64,000 bases of DNA from Pantoea alhagi (GCF_002101395.1 NZ_CP019706.1:2480001-2544000); one strand, 5' to 3'. Shown: positions 46,632 through 56,260, numbered from the stretch's first letter. Translations and numbers: made by a program. Notes: generated from the sequence alone by a model not told the origin.

Positions 46632-49295
46632 TTAATGTTGCTCGCCAGCGTGAGTAAGAGGCAGATGCAGACTAACAATACCATCCTCCAGCTGCACATC
46701 TACGCTGAATCCCAGCTTTTTCGCCAGGGTAATCATGCCCTGGTTATTAGGCATGGTAATACCATTTAACTGCAACAGGCCATGACTACGGGTATAAGCC
46801 AGCATTTTTTCCAGCAGGCGTCTGCCAAGCCCCAGGCCTTTTAAATCCGAGCGTACCAAGATAGAAAACTCCGCATCGATATTGTCCGCATCAGAAATGG
46901 CCCGGGTAACGCCGATAATTGCCTTCTCACCCTGCTGTTCGCGCACGGCAACAAAAGCCATTTCTCGATCGTAGTCGATTTGCGTCATATTGGCTAAATC
47001 CTCATGGGTAAACTCATTGATCTCGCTAAAGTAGCGATAGTAAAGATCTTCTTTGGTTACCTGAGCAATAAAGCGCTGCAGCAACGGCTCATCTTCCGGC
47101 AGGATAGGACGGAGCAGACAACGCTCACCATTTTTCATGGTGATCCACTCTTCCAGGGTATGCGGATAAGGGCGAATAGCGAGCCGTGATTCATTGACGC
47201 CATTAAATCTGGCCAGCGTCAGGGTGACATCCAGCAGGGTAAACTCATCACCAGCGGCCAGGAGAGGATGTATATCAAGCCGCTGGATCTCCGGGCAATC
47301 TACGATCAGGTTAGAAACCTGTACCAGTACCTGGCTTAACGCCGCGATATCCAGCGGACGCAGCGCGCTGCGTCCGCGGATCTTACCGCTCTTAATCGCC
47401 TGAATAACCAGATAGCGCGCCAGAGTCATATTAAGCGGCGGCAGCGCCACAGAGGCGTGCCGATCCGCCCGCCACTCTACGCCCCCTTCGCCCAGCATAA
47501 TCACCGGGCCGAACAGCGGATCCTGTTCAACCACGATCCGCAGTTCCTGAGCTCCGGCGCGATTTGCCATGCTCTGTACCAGTAACCCATGAATCCTTGC
47601 CTGCGGCCAGGCCAGCTTAACCCGATCGATAATGGCTTCGGCCCCCTGCTGAACCTCACCTGGAGTGCGCAGATAAAGCATCACGCCCTGAACATCAGAT
47701 TTATGAGGAATATCCGGCGACCGCAGCTTCAGCGCGACGGGGTAACCGATTTGACCGGCAATATGCACGGCTTCAGCGCTGTCGCCTGCGATCCAGGTAG
47801 GCAGCGTGGTCAGGCCATAAGCCTGTAAAATTGCCTGCACCTCATGTGTGTCGAGCTGCGTCGCTCCTTCGTCTAATGCCTGTTGAATCAGCTGATGAGC
47901 GTAAGCGGTATCCTGTTTCAGCGTTGCCGGCAGGGCGGGCGTTTCCCGCAGCTGCTTTTGGTTGCGCCGATACTCGACCATATGCATAAAGGCGGTTACC
48001 GTGCCTTCGGGCGTACGATAGGTGGGGATTGCCGCATCGCTGAACGCCCGACGCGCTTCCAGTGAAGAGTATTCGCCGCACCAGTTGGTCAATAGCGTCA
48101 GGCTTTTGCCGCGCGGGTGCTGTTTAATCAGCTCTATCAGCCGAAGTGCGGTTTCGGTAGCGGGCGCGACAGCGCTGGGAGCATGAATAATCATCAGCGC
48201 ATCCAGCTCATGACAGTCAAGCAGGGCGGCAACCGCCTGCAGATAGCGTTCCGGCGTGGCATCATCTTTCAAATCGAGCGGATTATCCGGGACGATTTCC
48301 ACAGGAAGCTGAGCGCGTAGCGTTGCCTGCGTCGCGTCATCAAGCTGGGCCAGTTTGCCGCTGCGCAGCTGTAACGCATCCAGCGCCAGCGCAGCGGGTG
48401 CCGCACCATTGCTGACGATCATTAACCGCTCGCCGCGCAGCGGACGCATATGACTTAAGGTTTCCACCGCTGAGAACAGCTCATGCGTATCCTGCACCCG
48501 CAGCAGACCCGCTCGCTGAATAGCCGCATCCCAGGCGGCGTCCAGCCCGGCATGCGTTTTCAGTAACGCCTGCGCCTGCGGGCTACGGCCACTTTTAATC
48601 ACCAGAATGGGTTTATTGCGCGAGGCGCTACGGGCGGCGGAAACAAACCGGCGCGCATCGCTGAGATGCTCCAGATAAAGCAGAATTGCGCTGGTTTTGC
48701 CGTCACGCGCCAGGAAGTCGAGCAGATCGTCAATATCGGTATCCAGGCTATCACCCAGGGCGATAAACCAGGAGAAGCCGAGCTGTCGCTGCTGCGCCCA
48801 GTCAAGAATGGTATTGGAAACGGCCGCCGACTGGGAAACAAAGGCCAGCTTGCCTTTTAAGATGGGAACCGGGGAGAAACTGGCATTCAGTCCCTGCCAC
48901 GGGGCAAGCAGACCAAGACTGTTGGGGCCAAGCAGCCGAATTTGCCAGCGGCTGGCACAGGCTTTCAGTTCCGGCAGCTGGCTTTCCGGGGCGGAAAGAA
49001 TAATACAGGCTTTACAGCCTTTTTCACCCAGCTGCTGTAGCAGAGCAAGATTACGGCTGGCATTGGTACAGATCACCGCCAGCTCAGGCGCAAAGGGCAA
49101 ACTGGCAACATCTGGCCAGGCGAGCACACCCGATACAGCCTTATATTTTGGCGTAACGGGCAGAACCGGGCCGCTAAAACCGCCGGCCAGCAGGTTACGC
49201 ATCATCAGATAACCTGCCCGCCCGGGTTTTATTGAGGCACCAATAACGGCAATAGATTTAGGGCGTAACAGCGCTTCCAGTCCACGTTGACTCAT
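46632..49295 (-). CDS. pat: Protein lysine acetyltransferase Pat (YfiQ)
   Basis: 887 aa (E. coli 886). N-terminal acyl-CoA synthetase (NDP-forming)-like part with CoA-binding fold (LRPKSIAVIGASIKPGRAGY), an ATP-grasp-like domain at ~480-690, and a C-terminal GNAT domain (residues ~725-880) with the acetyl-CoA loop VRSDLKGLGLGRRLLEKML. Acetylates lysines of metabolic enzymes such as acetyl-CoA synthetase. In E. coli it is activated by cAMP-CRP. Shine-Dalgarno GAGG a few bases upstream. Confidence 0.96.
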   Translation of the reverse strand: MSQRGLEALLRPKSIAVIGASIKPGRAGYLMMRNLLAGGFSGPVLPVTPKYKAVSGVLAWPDVASLPFAPELAVICTNASRNLALLQQLGEKGCKACIILSAPESQLPELKACASRWQIRLLGPNSLGLLAPWQGLNASFSPVPILKGKLAFVSQSAAVSNTILDWAQQRQLGFSWFIALGDSLDTDIDDLLDFLARDGKTSAILLYLEHLSDARRFVSAARSASRNKPILVIKSGRSPQAQALLKTHAGLDAAWDAAIQRAGLLRVQDTHELFSAVETLSHMRPLRGERLMIVSNGAAPAALALDALQLRSGKLAQLDDATQATLRAQLPVEIVPDNPLDLKDDATPERYLQAVAALLDCHELDALMIIHAPSAVAPATETALRLIELIKQHPRGKSLTLLTNWCGEYSSLEARRAFSDAAIPTYRTPEGTVTAFMHMVEYRRNQKQLRETPALPATLKQDTAYAHQLIQQALDEGATQLDTHEVQAILQAYGLTTLPTWIAGDSAEAVHIAGQIGYPVALKLRSPDIPHKSDVQGVMLYLRTPGEVQQGAEAIIDRVKLAWPQARIHGLLVQSMANRAGAQELRIVVEQDPLFGPVIMLGEGGVEWRADRHASVALPPLNMTLARYLVIQAIKSGKIRGRSALRPLDIAALSQVLVQVSNLIVDCPEIQRLDIHPLLAAGDEFTLLDVTLTLARFNGVNESRLAIRPYPHTLEEWITMKNGERCLLRPILPEDEPLLQRFIAQVTKEDLYYRYFSEINEFTHEDLANMTQIDYDREMAFVAVREQQGEKAIIGVTRAISDADNIDAEFSILVRSDLKGLGLGRRLLEKMLAYTRSHGLLQLNGITMPNNQGMITLAKKLGFSVDVQLEDGIVSLHLPLTHAGEQH

Positions 49296-49327
49296 TTCCT
49301 GTCCCTCAGGCGATAGTTAAGCTGAGT

Positions 49328-50029
49328 CTAAACGCTTTCTGTTTCATCTGCCGTGAGATGAACCGGATGATGAGGTTTTCCTGCCAGATAGCGCTGGCGA
49401 AACAGCGTAAAGTGGGCGCTGAGCGCCTGAGCGGCCGCTTCATCGCCTGCCTGGCGCAGCAGTTCTGCCGCCACCTCGGCGGTACAGTGTTGTCCCGCAC
49501 CGTGCGCCTCACGCAGCGTATAGCCGGAAGGCGTGGTCAGGCGTAACGACATCACCGGCAAGGCATCCAGCCACGGGCTTTTGCGAAACATTTTCCGCGC
49601 CTCAGTCCAGGTGCCGTCCAGCATAATAAACAGCGGCGGCTTGCCGCTTAACGGCGGACTATTTAACACCGGGCGATCGCTATCGGCATAGGATTCCGGA
49701 AACACCACCATCGGCTGATAGTCACTATTTGCTACAGCAGCCAGCAATGCCGGATCAGGTTCAGTGCGTGACCAGCCGAAAGCCTGTGTTTCAGGAAGAA
49801 TATCGGCAATCAGACGGCCAGTATTGCTTGGCTTCATGGGTTCGGTATCAAACATGACCAGGCAGAAACGGCTGCGTGCGGACTGCACGGCAATTTCACT
49901 GCACAGGCAGAGCTTTTGCGGCAGCAGGCAGCCCTGGCAGCGTTGAACACGATTGCCACGAGCGAGAAAAGGACGGGTAGCGCGCGCCAGGCGCTCGGCG
50001 CGCAGGCGTAAAACGGCGTTATGGATCAT
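49328..50029 (-). CDS. tapT: tRNA-uridine aminocarboxypropyltransferase TapT (YfiP, DTW family)
   Basis: Adds the 3-amino-3-carboxypropyl group (acp3U47) to tRNA. 233 aa (E. coli 232). Zinc-binding Cys cluster RCQGCLLPQKLCLC near residues 30-43, the block FDTEPMKPSNTGRLIADILP and the DTW motif LDGTWTEARKMFRKS. Start at ATG 50029 (MIHNAVLRLRAERLARATRP); the open frame to 50131 is an overrun. Same strand as pat and trxC. Confidence 0.94.
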   Translation of the reverse strand: MIHNAVLRLRAERLARATRPFLARGNRVQRCQGCLLPQKLCLCSEIAVQSARSRFCLVMFDTEPMKPSNTGRLIADILPETQAFGWSRTEPDPALLAAVANSDYQPMVVFPESYADSDRPVLNSPPLSGKPPLFIMLDGTWTEARKMFRKSPWLDALPVMSLRLTTPSGYTLREAHGAGQHCTAEVAAELLRQAGDEAAAQALSAHFTLFRQRYLAGKPHHPVHLTADETESV

Positions 50030-50109
50030 TACATTGAACTGGCAAAAACGCCATTGTAGCGGGAAGTGGGCAGGAAGCGTAGCGCGGCTGACAGGGTCAG
50101 CCGCTATTA

Positions 50110-50529
50110 TTACAGCGCTTCGTCCAGCCACTCATTAAATGGCGCTTTTGGCATCGCGCCGTTCAGCATATCGGCCAGTTCGCCCTGCCTGAACAACATA
50201 ATGGTAGGAATGCTGCGAATGCGGAAACGGGCGCTGAGCGCGGGCTCGGCTTCGGTATTTACTTTTAAAAAGCGCACCTTACCGCTGCGTTCGCTGGCCA
50301 CATCTTCATAAATGGGGGCGAAGTTAACGCAGGGACCGCACCACGGCGCCCAGAAATCAACCACTACCGGCAGGTCGTCCTGCAGATATTTATCCAGCGT
50401 GTTGGCGGTGGCATTGATGACTTCACCATCAAACAGCTCGTTACCGCAGCGACCACACCTGGCTCCATCGGCAATGCGCTCTTCCGGAACGCGGTTCGTT
50501 GCCTGACAGGATGCACATACCGTATTCAT
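50110..50529 (-). CDS. trxC: Thioredoxin 2 (TrxC)
   Basis: 139 aa as in E. coli. N-terminal zinc domain with two CxxC pairs (C5/C8 and C25/C28), then a thioredoxin fold with active site WCGPC (C64/C67) and cis-Pro in SIPTIMLF. Reduces disulfides in the cytoplasm; in E. coli it is induced by OxyR. Shine-Dalgarno GAGG. Divergent from yfiF. Confidence 0.98.
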   Translation of the reverse strand: MNTVCASCQATNRVPEERIADGARCGRCGNELFDGEVINATANTLDKYLQDDLPVVVDFWAPWCGPCVNFAPIYEDVASERSGKVRFLKVNTEAEPALSARFRIRSIPTIMLFRQGELADMLNGAMPKAPFNEWLDEAL

Positions 50530-50731
50530 TTATCACCTCAGGGTTTAATCGTTAACAACGCATTAAACTGTTAATTTTATGCGTAAGCTTAATTATCAAT
50601 CTGCTGCTATCAGGCAACAACATGGAATAGTCAATGAATATAATAGTTGGCGGCTTTTAGCGGAAGTTGATGGCATACAACCTGTGCTTCAGGTAATCTT
50701 CGCGCTTCGCGCTCAGCAGGTGGAGGAACAG

Positions 50732-51805
50732 ATGAACGACGAATTCAAAGGTAAAAGCGGCAAAGTCAAAGTGATGTATGTTCGCGGTGATGATAACAAT
50801 GATAAACGCGGACAAAATCCCCGTACGGGCAAAGGCAGCAGGCCCGGCGCAGACCGTCAGGAAGGAAGCCGTCGTCCATCGCGTCAGTCTGAAAGCCCGG
50901 CACGCGGCGGACGCGACGGTAAGTTCCGTGGTGACCGCGAGCGCGATCGTGAAGAGCTGCCCCGTGGCGAGTCGCCGTGGCGCACCGTTTCTCGCGCGCC
51001 GAATGAAGAGGCTAAACCCGATCATGGCGGCATCAGCGGCAAAAGTTTTATCGATCCGGGTCAGCTGCGTCGTCAGCGTCTGGAAGAGACCCGCGTCTAT
51101 GGGGAAAACGCCTGTCAGGCGCTGTTTCTGAGCCGTCCGGAATGCATCGTGCGTGCCTGGTTCGTTCAGAGCGTTACGCCGCGTTTCCGCGAGGCGCTGC
51201 GTTGGCTGGCAGCTAACCGCAAAGCCTATCATGTAGTGGATGAAGCCGAACTGGAGAAAGCCTCCGGGACTGAGCATCATGGTGGCGTCTGCTTCCTGAT
51301 TAAAAAACGCGTTGGCACACCGGTCAGCGACTGGCTGGCAACGGAACGTGAGCAGGATTGCGTACTGGCGCTGGAAAATGTCGGCAACCCGCACAATATC
51401 GGCGGCATTATGCGCAGCAGCGCGCATTTTGGCGTGAAAGGTTTGCTGGTGGATGATGCGGCAGTGCTGGAGTCGGGCGCGGCGGTACGTACCGCTGAAG
51501 GCGGCGCCGAGCATGTACAGGCATTGAGCGCGAAAAGCTTTGTTGCGGGTCTGGAAGCATTTCGCAATGCGGGTTACACCATTGTCACCACCTCCAGCCA
51601 CAAAGGCAGCACGCCGTTAACGCAGGCAAAACTGCCGGCGAAAATGGTGCTGGTGCTGGGGCAGGAGAGCGATGGCCTGACTGAGTCTGCGCTGCAGCAG
51701 GGTGACCTGAGCGTGTCGATTGACGGTACCGGCAAAGTAGAAAGCCTGAACGTGTCGGTTGCGACCGGCATTCTGCTGGCGGAGTGGTGGCGTCAGAACC
51801 ACTAA
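50732..51805 (+). CDS. yfiF: SpoU/TrmH-family tRNA/rRNA methyltransferase YfiF
   Basis: 357 aa. N-terminal 100 residues are rich in Arg, Gly, Asp and Ser (RPGADRQEGSRRPSRQSES) and probably disordered RNA-binding. Then a SpoU substrate-binding part (VYGENACQALFLSRPE) and a SPOUT catalytic domain with ALENVGNPHNIGGIMRSSAHF, VLVLGQESDGL and a final SLNVSVATGILLAEWWRQN. Start at ATG 50732 behind GGAGG; the frame is open a further 51 codons upstream, but nothing supports their use. Confidence 0.94.
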   Translation: MNDEFKGKSGKVKVMYVRGDDNNDKRGQNPRTGKGSRPGADRQEGSRRPSRQSESPARGGRDGKFRGDRERDREELPRGESPWRTVSRAPNEEAKPDHGGISGKSFIDPGQLRRQRLEETRVYGENACQALFLSRPECIVRAWFVQSVTPRFREALRWLAANRKAYHVVDEAELEKASGTEHHGGVCFLIKKRVGTPVSDWLATEREQDCVLALENVGNPHNIGGIMRSSAHFGVKGLLVDDAAVLESGAAVRTAEGGAEHVQALSAKSFVAGLEAFRNAGYTIVTTSSHKGSTPLTQAKLPAKMVLVLGQESDGLTESALQQGDLSVSIDGTGKVESLNVSVATGILLAEWWRQNH

Positions 51806-51898
51806 GCCGCACGCGGGCAGGTAATCAAGAAAAACGGACATCAGGCCCGTAATGCCAGACAGTTAAGGACCGGTTGAACGATCCCGGGGCTGTATATG

Positions 51899-51933
51899 AA
51901 TCCGGAGACATTTCTGTTTCCGGATTTTTTTTT
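51899..51933 (+). terminator. Terminator after yfiF
   Basis: TCCGGAGACA pairs with TGTTTCCGGA (51901-51910 and 51915-51924) and is followed by a long T-run. It marks the end of the conserved backbone here. Confidence 0.9.
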
Positions 51934-51950
51934 CAGAGTGCCAGGGCGAT

Positions 51951-52877
51951 TTACGGTAGTGCTTTTATTACTCTCCCTAATAGCGTCCGCAGCCACTTCA
52001 GCGGCATATCGTTATCGGAACATTTATGCCACAGCAGCGAGAGCGTAATCTCCGGCGTCTCTACCGGAACGGGGCTACATCGTAATCCGTAATGAGAAAC
52101 CCAGTCGGCAGCCAGCCCAGAGGGGACGGTCGCTAACGCGGGTATGCGTTTCAAAAGAGGTGGTAAAGAGGAAAAGTGCGGCGTAACGTAACGAACCCTT
52201 CGTGATTTTCCCTGCAATGCTAATTGCTCATCCACAGCGCTCCACGTTGATCCACGATACGAAACCAGTACGTGATCATGCTCCACATAATTTCCCACTG
52301 TCAGCGGCGCTTCCAGCGAAAGCTGTGCAGGGTGCCAGAGCGTACAAAAGTTGAGGGAGCGGATATTTTCACGCCTTAACGTGGCGGCAGTGCTCTGACC
52401 AACCGAAATAGCCAGATCTATCTCCCTTTGGAGAACGTGCTCACTGTCCCGGAAAGGATCGCTGGCCTTCACCTGCAGAGTTATTCCCGGAGCCTCACGT
52501 ATTACACATGCCTGCAATTCTGGCATCAGCCAACGTTCAACCCAGTCGCTCATACCAAGACGAAAAACATGGGTTGCATTCGCAGGCGTAAATGAGGGTG
52601 GCTGAAACAGAATATGCTGCATCTGTTCCATTGATGGTCCGAGTGCAGCAATAAGCGCTTCGGCACGCGGCGTCGGTATCATCCCTCCTGCAGTGCGAAC
52701 AAACAGAGGATCGTCAAACATTTCACGCAATCTGGCCAGCGCATTACTGACCGCCGGCTGCCCGAGATGCAGTTTTTCAGCTGTACGTGACACGCTGCCT
52801 TCCCGCTGCAGCACGAACAGCACCGTCAGCAAATTCAGATCGATACGATGAAAATCATTTTCTCTGATAGTGAACAT
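51951..52877 (-). CDS. LysR-family transcriptional regulator
   Basis: 308 aa from ATG 52877. N-terminal winged helix (RIDLNLLTVLFVLQREGSVS, RTAEKLHLGQPAVSNALARL) then the LysR substrate-binding domain. The PxFVR block LFVRTAGGMIPTPRA is of the NodD/PcpR-like LysR kind. Divergent from the secreted MBL-fold gene with an 80-bp gap, so probably its regulator. The ORF can be extended to 52934, without better signals. Confidence 0.88.
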   Translation of the reverse strand: MFTIRENDFHRIDLNLLTVLFVLQREGSVSRTAEKLHLGQPAVSNALARLREMFDDPLFVRTAGGMIPTPRAEALIAALGPSMEQMQHILFQPPSFTPANATHVFRLGMSDWVERWLMPELQACVIREAPGITLQVKASDPFRDSEHVLQREIDLAISVGQSTAATLRRENIRSLNFCTLWHPAQLSLEAPLTVGNYVEHDHVLVSYRGSTWSAVDEQLALQGKSRRVRYVTPHFSSLPPLLKRIPALATVPSGLAADWVSHYGLRCSPVPVETPEITLSLLWHKCSDNDMPLKWLRTLLGRVIKALP

Positions 52878-52957
52878 TATATTAATCAATTTGAATGATA
52901 GTGACTTACTGAGGATACTGCCGATCACCTTCAAATGACATTTTAGTGGGGACTTTA

Positions 52958-53911
52958 ATGAAAATTATACTGACGCTGATCGCGACACTTATCTTTTCCA
53001 GCCAGCTCCTGGCTGCCGAGCAGACCAGTGCACTGGATGAACAGGCTCCCGGTTACTATCGTATGAAACTGGGAAAACTGCGCATTACCGCCGTATCTGA
53101 CGGCACGGTAACGATACCGTTGAATACATTGCTGACTAACATTTCACCGGAAAAATTACGTCAGGCGATGGCCAGAGATGCAATGACGCCGCAAGCAGAG
53201 ACGTCGATTAACGCCTATGTAATAGACGATGGCAAAAAGCGCATTTTAGTGGATACAGGTGCAGGAGAGCTGTTCGGAAACAGGGGAGGGCATCTGCTGG
53301 CAAACCTTGCAGCAGCAGGTTATCCATCTGAATCCATAGATGCCGTCTTGCTTACTCATATTCACGCAGATCACTCCGCTGGCGTGTCACGCTCGGGCAA
53401 GCCCGCGTTCCCAAATGCTGACGTGTATGTGGATAAACGAGATGTAGACTTCTGGCTTAACCCCTCTAACGTAAATCAGGTTGAGGCGGGTGAGGCACAC
53501 ACTTTTGCTGAAAGTGAACGAACCCTTCGCCCGGTTATCAATGCCGGCCGGTTAAAAACATTTCTGGCCCCTGCAACACTGGTAAACGGAATACGTGCTG
53601 AGTCCGCTGCTGGTCATACGCCGGGAAGTGTGCTGTATCGTGTGGAAAGTGAAGGTCAGACACTGGTGTTATGGGGAGATATTATCCACGCCAAAGCGGT
53701 ACAGATGTCAGATCCACACGTTGCAATCCATTTTGACGTAAACCGCCAGCAGGCAATTAAAACGCGGGAACGGGTACTCAAACAGGCTGCGGAACAGGGT
53801 TATTGGGTAGCTGCCGCACATATTTCGTTTCCGGGGCTTGGTCACGTAAAACGTGAGGGTAGCGGTTATCGCTGGGTGGAAAGTAATTATACGACCCAGC
53901 TAAGTCAATAG
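52958..53911 (+). CDS. Exported metallo-beta-lactamase-fold hydrolase
   Basis: 317 aa with an N-terminal signal peptide (MKIILTLIATLIFSSQLLAA, cleavage after AA). MBL zinc ligands: HIHADH (H-x-H-x-D-H), His in AAGHTPGS, Asp in WGDIIHA and a late His in AAAHISFPG. It resembles periplasmic MBL hydrolases that include lactonases and quorum-quenching enzymes; the actual substrate is unknown. Start at ATG 52958 puts the signal sequence first; a GTG 12 bases upstream is less likely. Paired with the divergent LysR gene. Confidence 0.88.
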   Translation: MKIILTLIATLIFSSQLLAAEQTSALDEQAPGYYRMKLGKLRITAVSDGTVTIPLNTLLTNISPEKLRQAMARDAMTPQAETSINAYVIDDGKKRILVDTGAGELFGNRGGHLLANLAAAGYPSESIDAVLLTHIHADHSAGVSRSGKPAFPNADVYVDKRDVDFWLNPSNVNQVEAGEAHTFAESERTLRPVINAGRLKTFLAPATLVNGIRAESAAGHTPGSVLYRVESEGQTLVLWGDIIHAKAVQMSDPHVAIHFDVNRQQAIKTRERVLKQAAEQGYWVAAAHISFPGLGHVKREGSGYRWVESNYTTQLSQ

Positions 53912-54130
53912 CGTTTCAGTTCCGTTTCGAATACTTACGCATTCTGAATACCTGCATCAAGCCGGGCCTCAACCACGGCGTCTGAATTTGCAGCGGTGCG
54001 GCTGTTACGAGAGTTATCAATGGCCGTAGTTATGCCTGCGTGAATATTTGAGTCAATTGAACTCTGAATGTATTAGGGCTGTAACAGCAGCCCTGTGCCA
54101 GCGGTGGGCATTCACACTTACCTGCTCTGT
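53912..54130. other. Intergenic stretch after the MBL gene
   Basis: No gene that I can support. Contains a small inverted repeat GGGCTGTAACAGCAGCCC (54073-54090), a possible terminator without a good T-run. A palindromic repeat of the accessory family follows at 54131. Confidence 0.4.
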
Positions 54131-54156
54131 TGTCCGCTTCGTGCCAGAAGCGGGCA
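54131..54156 (+). repeat. Palindromic intergenic repeat, copy 1 (core only)
   Basis: TGTCCGCTTCGTGCC-AGAAGCGGGCA, the core palindrome. Separates the LysR/MBL module from the SDR/HxlR module. The second arm found upstream in other copies is absent or decayed here. Confidence 0.8.
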
Positions 54157-54307
54157 TCTAACATTTTGTTGAATGAGTTAATGGGGAGCAGGTCAATGCC
54201 GCTGTAAGCCGCAGCATACGCCTGATAATGCGCATCTGTCCGGGCGCATACATAAATGAACGTGAATTTGAGCACAGCCATTCAGGTTAACAGTCACATT
54301 AAAGATA

Positions 54308-54329
54308 AAACCGGGTAGTAGCCCGGTTC
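54308..54329 (-). terminator. Terminator of the SDR gene
   Basis: AACCGGGC/CCCGGTT stem on the minus strand followed by TTATCTTT, 50 bp after the SDR stop codon. Confidence 0.7.
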
Positions 54330-54378
54330 GTCTCTCACTTAGCATTTCTCTGATCTTAGTGAAACTGAACGACATTCA

Positions 54379-55110
54379 TCATACTTGTGTCATCCCACCA
54401 TCCACACAGATTTCTGCTCCGGCTATATAACTGCTTTCATCACTTGCGAGGAATAGTGCAGCATTGGCAACTTCTTCAGGTCTGCCCATTCTTGATAACG
54501 GAATGGTGCTGATTATCCTATTACGTAGCTCTTCAGAGGCTGCAAGCATCATCTCCGTATCGACAGGGCCAGGGGCAACAACATTAATGCGAATGCCACG
54601 GGCGGAGAGTTCATGTGTCCATGTGCGGGCAAAAGAACGAAGCGCTGCTTTACTGGCGCCGTATACGCCATATCCCGGCGTGCCAATCACATCGGCAATC
54701 GAACCTATTAAAACGACGCTCGCTCCCTTCTTCATCAGGGGAAGCGCTGCCTGCATAGCAAAAAGCGGTGAGCGCACATTCAGGCCGAAAATAGAATCAA
54801 AATGTGCCGGAGTGACGTCATCAATCGTTGAGTATTCTGCCATGCCGGCGTTGATGACCAGCACATCTATCTGGCCGGACTCTGTCTTGATTAAATCAAC
54901 TATCCGCGTCAGTTCGCTTATCTGACTGACATCAGCACGTATTGGCCTGGCGGTGCCCTTTATGGTGTGGCTGGCTGCTTCTAACTCTTCATTTCGGCGC
55001 GAGGTCAACCAGGTTGTTGCACCTTCACTGGCAAATCGCTGGCTGATAGCCAGACCAATGCCTTTTGCACCGCCGAGTATCAGGGCAACTTTATTCTCTA
55101 ATCTACTCAT
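54379..55110 (-). CDS. Short-chain dehydrogenase/reductase (HxlR-linked)
   Basis: 243 aa. Cofactor motif LGGAKGIGLAISQRF, then TSRRNEE (NADP-type Arg), NAG in VINAGMAEYS, Ser in IGSIADVIG, YGASKAALRS with Tyr and Lys. Ends IAGAEICVDGGMTQV. ATG 55110 behind AGGAGTGAGC. Divergent from an HxlR regulator with a 99-bp gap; such pairs are common around quinone or aldehyde reductases, but the substrate is unknown. Confidence 0.9.
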   Translation of the reverse strand: MSRLENKVALILGGAKGIGLAISQRFASEGATTWLTSRRNEELEAASHTIKGTARPIRADVSQISELTRIVDLIKTESGQIDVLVINAGMAEYSTIDDVTPAHFDSIFGLNVRSPLFAMQAALPLMKKGASVVLIGSIADVIGTPGYGVYGASKAALRSFARTWTHELSARGIRINVVAPGPVDTEMMLAASEELRNRIISTIPLSRMGRPEEVANAALFLASDESSYIAGAEICVDGGMTQV

Positions 55111-55209
55111 CTGCTCACTCCTGTCAGGATGGAAAACAGATGATATAATTTCTATACTTAATAACAATTACGCACTTTGTTTATACCAGGTATCGAGGAA
55201 TATATCGCC

Positions 55210-55590
55210 ATGTCTCAAATTGATAGTAATGACCTGAGAGAAATAGGGAAAACCCGACCGGTCCTGGAGAACATAACCAATAAATGGTCAATTTTAATTC
55301 TCACCGTACTTTGTAGTGAACCCGTGCGCTTCAATGAACTCCGTCGCCGCCTGGATGGGATTACGCACAAAGCATTGTCTGATGCGCTTAAGCGGCTTGA
55401 GCGCAATGGGTTGGTGCATCGAAAAGTACTGCCTACTTCGCCGGTGAGTGTGGAGTACAGTCTTACATTACTGGCACAGACGCTTCAGGAGCCTTTTAGT
55501 GCGCTGTATGGATGGGCGTTAAAACATGGAGCGGAAATGGAACGGGCCCAGTTGATGTATGATACCAGGCATGCGGAAGAGATTTGCTGA
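55210..55590 (+). CDS. HxlR-family transcriptional regulator
   Basis: 126 aa from ATG 55210 (or 137 from 55177). Winged helix of the HxlR/YybR type: TRPVLENITNKWSILIL, RFNELRRRLDGITHKALSDALKRLERNGLVHR, then VEYSLTLLAQTL. Members often respond to formaldehyde, quinones or disulfide stress; no Cys is visible near the N-terminus here. Probably regulates the divergent SDR gene and once the SDR remnant behind it. Confidence 0.88.
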   Translation: MSQIDSNDLREIGKTRPVLENITNKWSILILTVLCSEPVRFNELRRRLDGITHKALSDALKRLERNGLVHRKVLPTSPVSVEYSLTLLAQTLQEPFSALYGWALKHGAEMERAQLMYDTRHAEEIC

Positions 55591-55593
55591 ATA

Positions 55594-56110
55594 ATCGTAA
55601 TTCAGCGTATTGTCACTGAAGGCGGCCATGTAGCCATTACGGGGCTTAATGAAGAAAGGCTGGAACATGCACGCAGCCTGCTTCCTGTGACATCGCTTAT
55701 TGTGAAAAGCGATGCTACAGCTGGCAGCTCTCTCTAAATCACTAAATTCAGGCGCATCCGTTCTGGTTACTTCGTCCTCCTCTGTATATGAAGGTGCAGC
55801 CATGACAAGCCTGTATGCAGCGACGAAAGGCGCCCTTATCGCTATGGTTAAAAGCTGGGCATCTGCGCTGGCTGAACGCGGTATCCGCGCCAACACTTTG
55901 GTGCCAGGTCCGATTGAAACCAACTTCAGGCATTTTATGCCAGAGGAGTCGCGTCAGCAGTTTGAAGATTTTGTGGTAAGCCAGGTTCCTTAGGGTCGCG
56001 CAGGAATTGCAGAAGAGGCCGCTGCAGTTGCACTTTTCCTCCTTTCCGATGATGCATCCTATGTTACCGGCAGCCAGTATGCTGTAGACGGCGGGCTGGT
56101 ACATTACTGA
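55594..56110 (+). pseudogene. Second SDR gene, decayed remnant
   Basis: Three SDR pieces in order, in two frames. Frame a: EGGHVAITGLNEERLEHAR, the region after the first cofactor motif. Frame b from about 55712: VLVTSSSSVYEGAAMTSLYA with AATKGALIAMVKSWA (catalytic Ser, Tyr and Lys) and NTLVPGPIETNF. After an in-frame TAG at 55991-55993 it continues GIAEEAAAVALFLLSDDASY and TGSQYAVDGGLVHY. The N-terminal TGxxxGIG motif and about 60 residues in the middle are gone. So start loss, an internal deletion with frameshift and a nonsense codon. Follows the HxlR gene on the same strand. Confidence 0.85.
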
Positions 56111-56155
56111 TCGTTTACCAGGGCTCACGAAAGCAAATGAAATTAATCCAGTAAA

Positions 56156-56260
56156 GTCCGCTCCTCGCTCATAGCTAACCTTGCGCCCGCGTAAAACAGT
56201 TTTTTGCCAATAGCGGACCCTGGCCTGCACGCATGTCCGCTTTGTGCCAGAAGCGGACAT
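56156..56260 (+). repeat. Composite palindromic intergenic repeat, copy 2 (full length)
   Basis: Arm A begins GTCCGCTCCTCGCTCA and closes with AGCGGAC (near 56215) after an internal 40-bp segment (AGCTAACCTTGCGCCC and following). Arm B is ATGTCCGCTTTGTGCC-AGAAGCGGACAT (56233-56260). About 95% alike to 57914-58016. Lies between the SDR remnant and the GNAT gene. Confidence 0.88.

Noticed and set aside
50579..50731. 51-codon N-terminal extension of YfiF
   Set aside because: Strong GGAGG and family start at 50732; the upstream part crosses the trxC/yfiF promoter region.
54030..54281. 83-aa minus-strand ORF after the MBL gene
   Set aside because: Runs through the palindromic repeat; no family features and no ribosome site.
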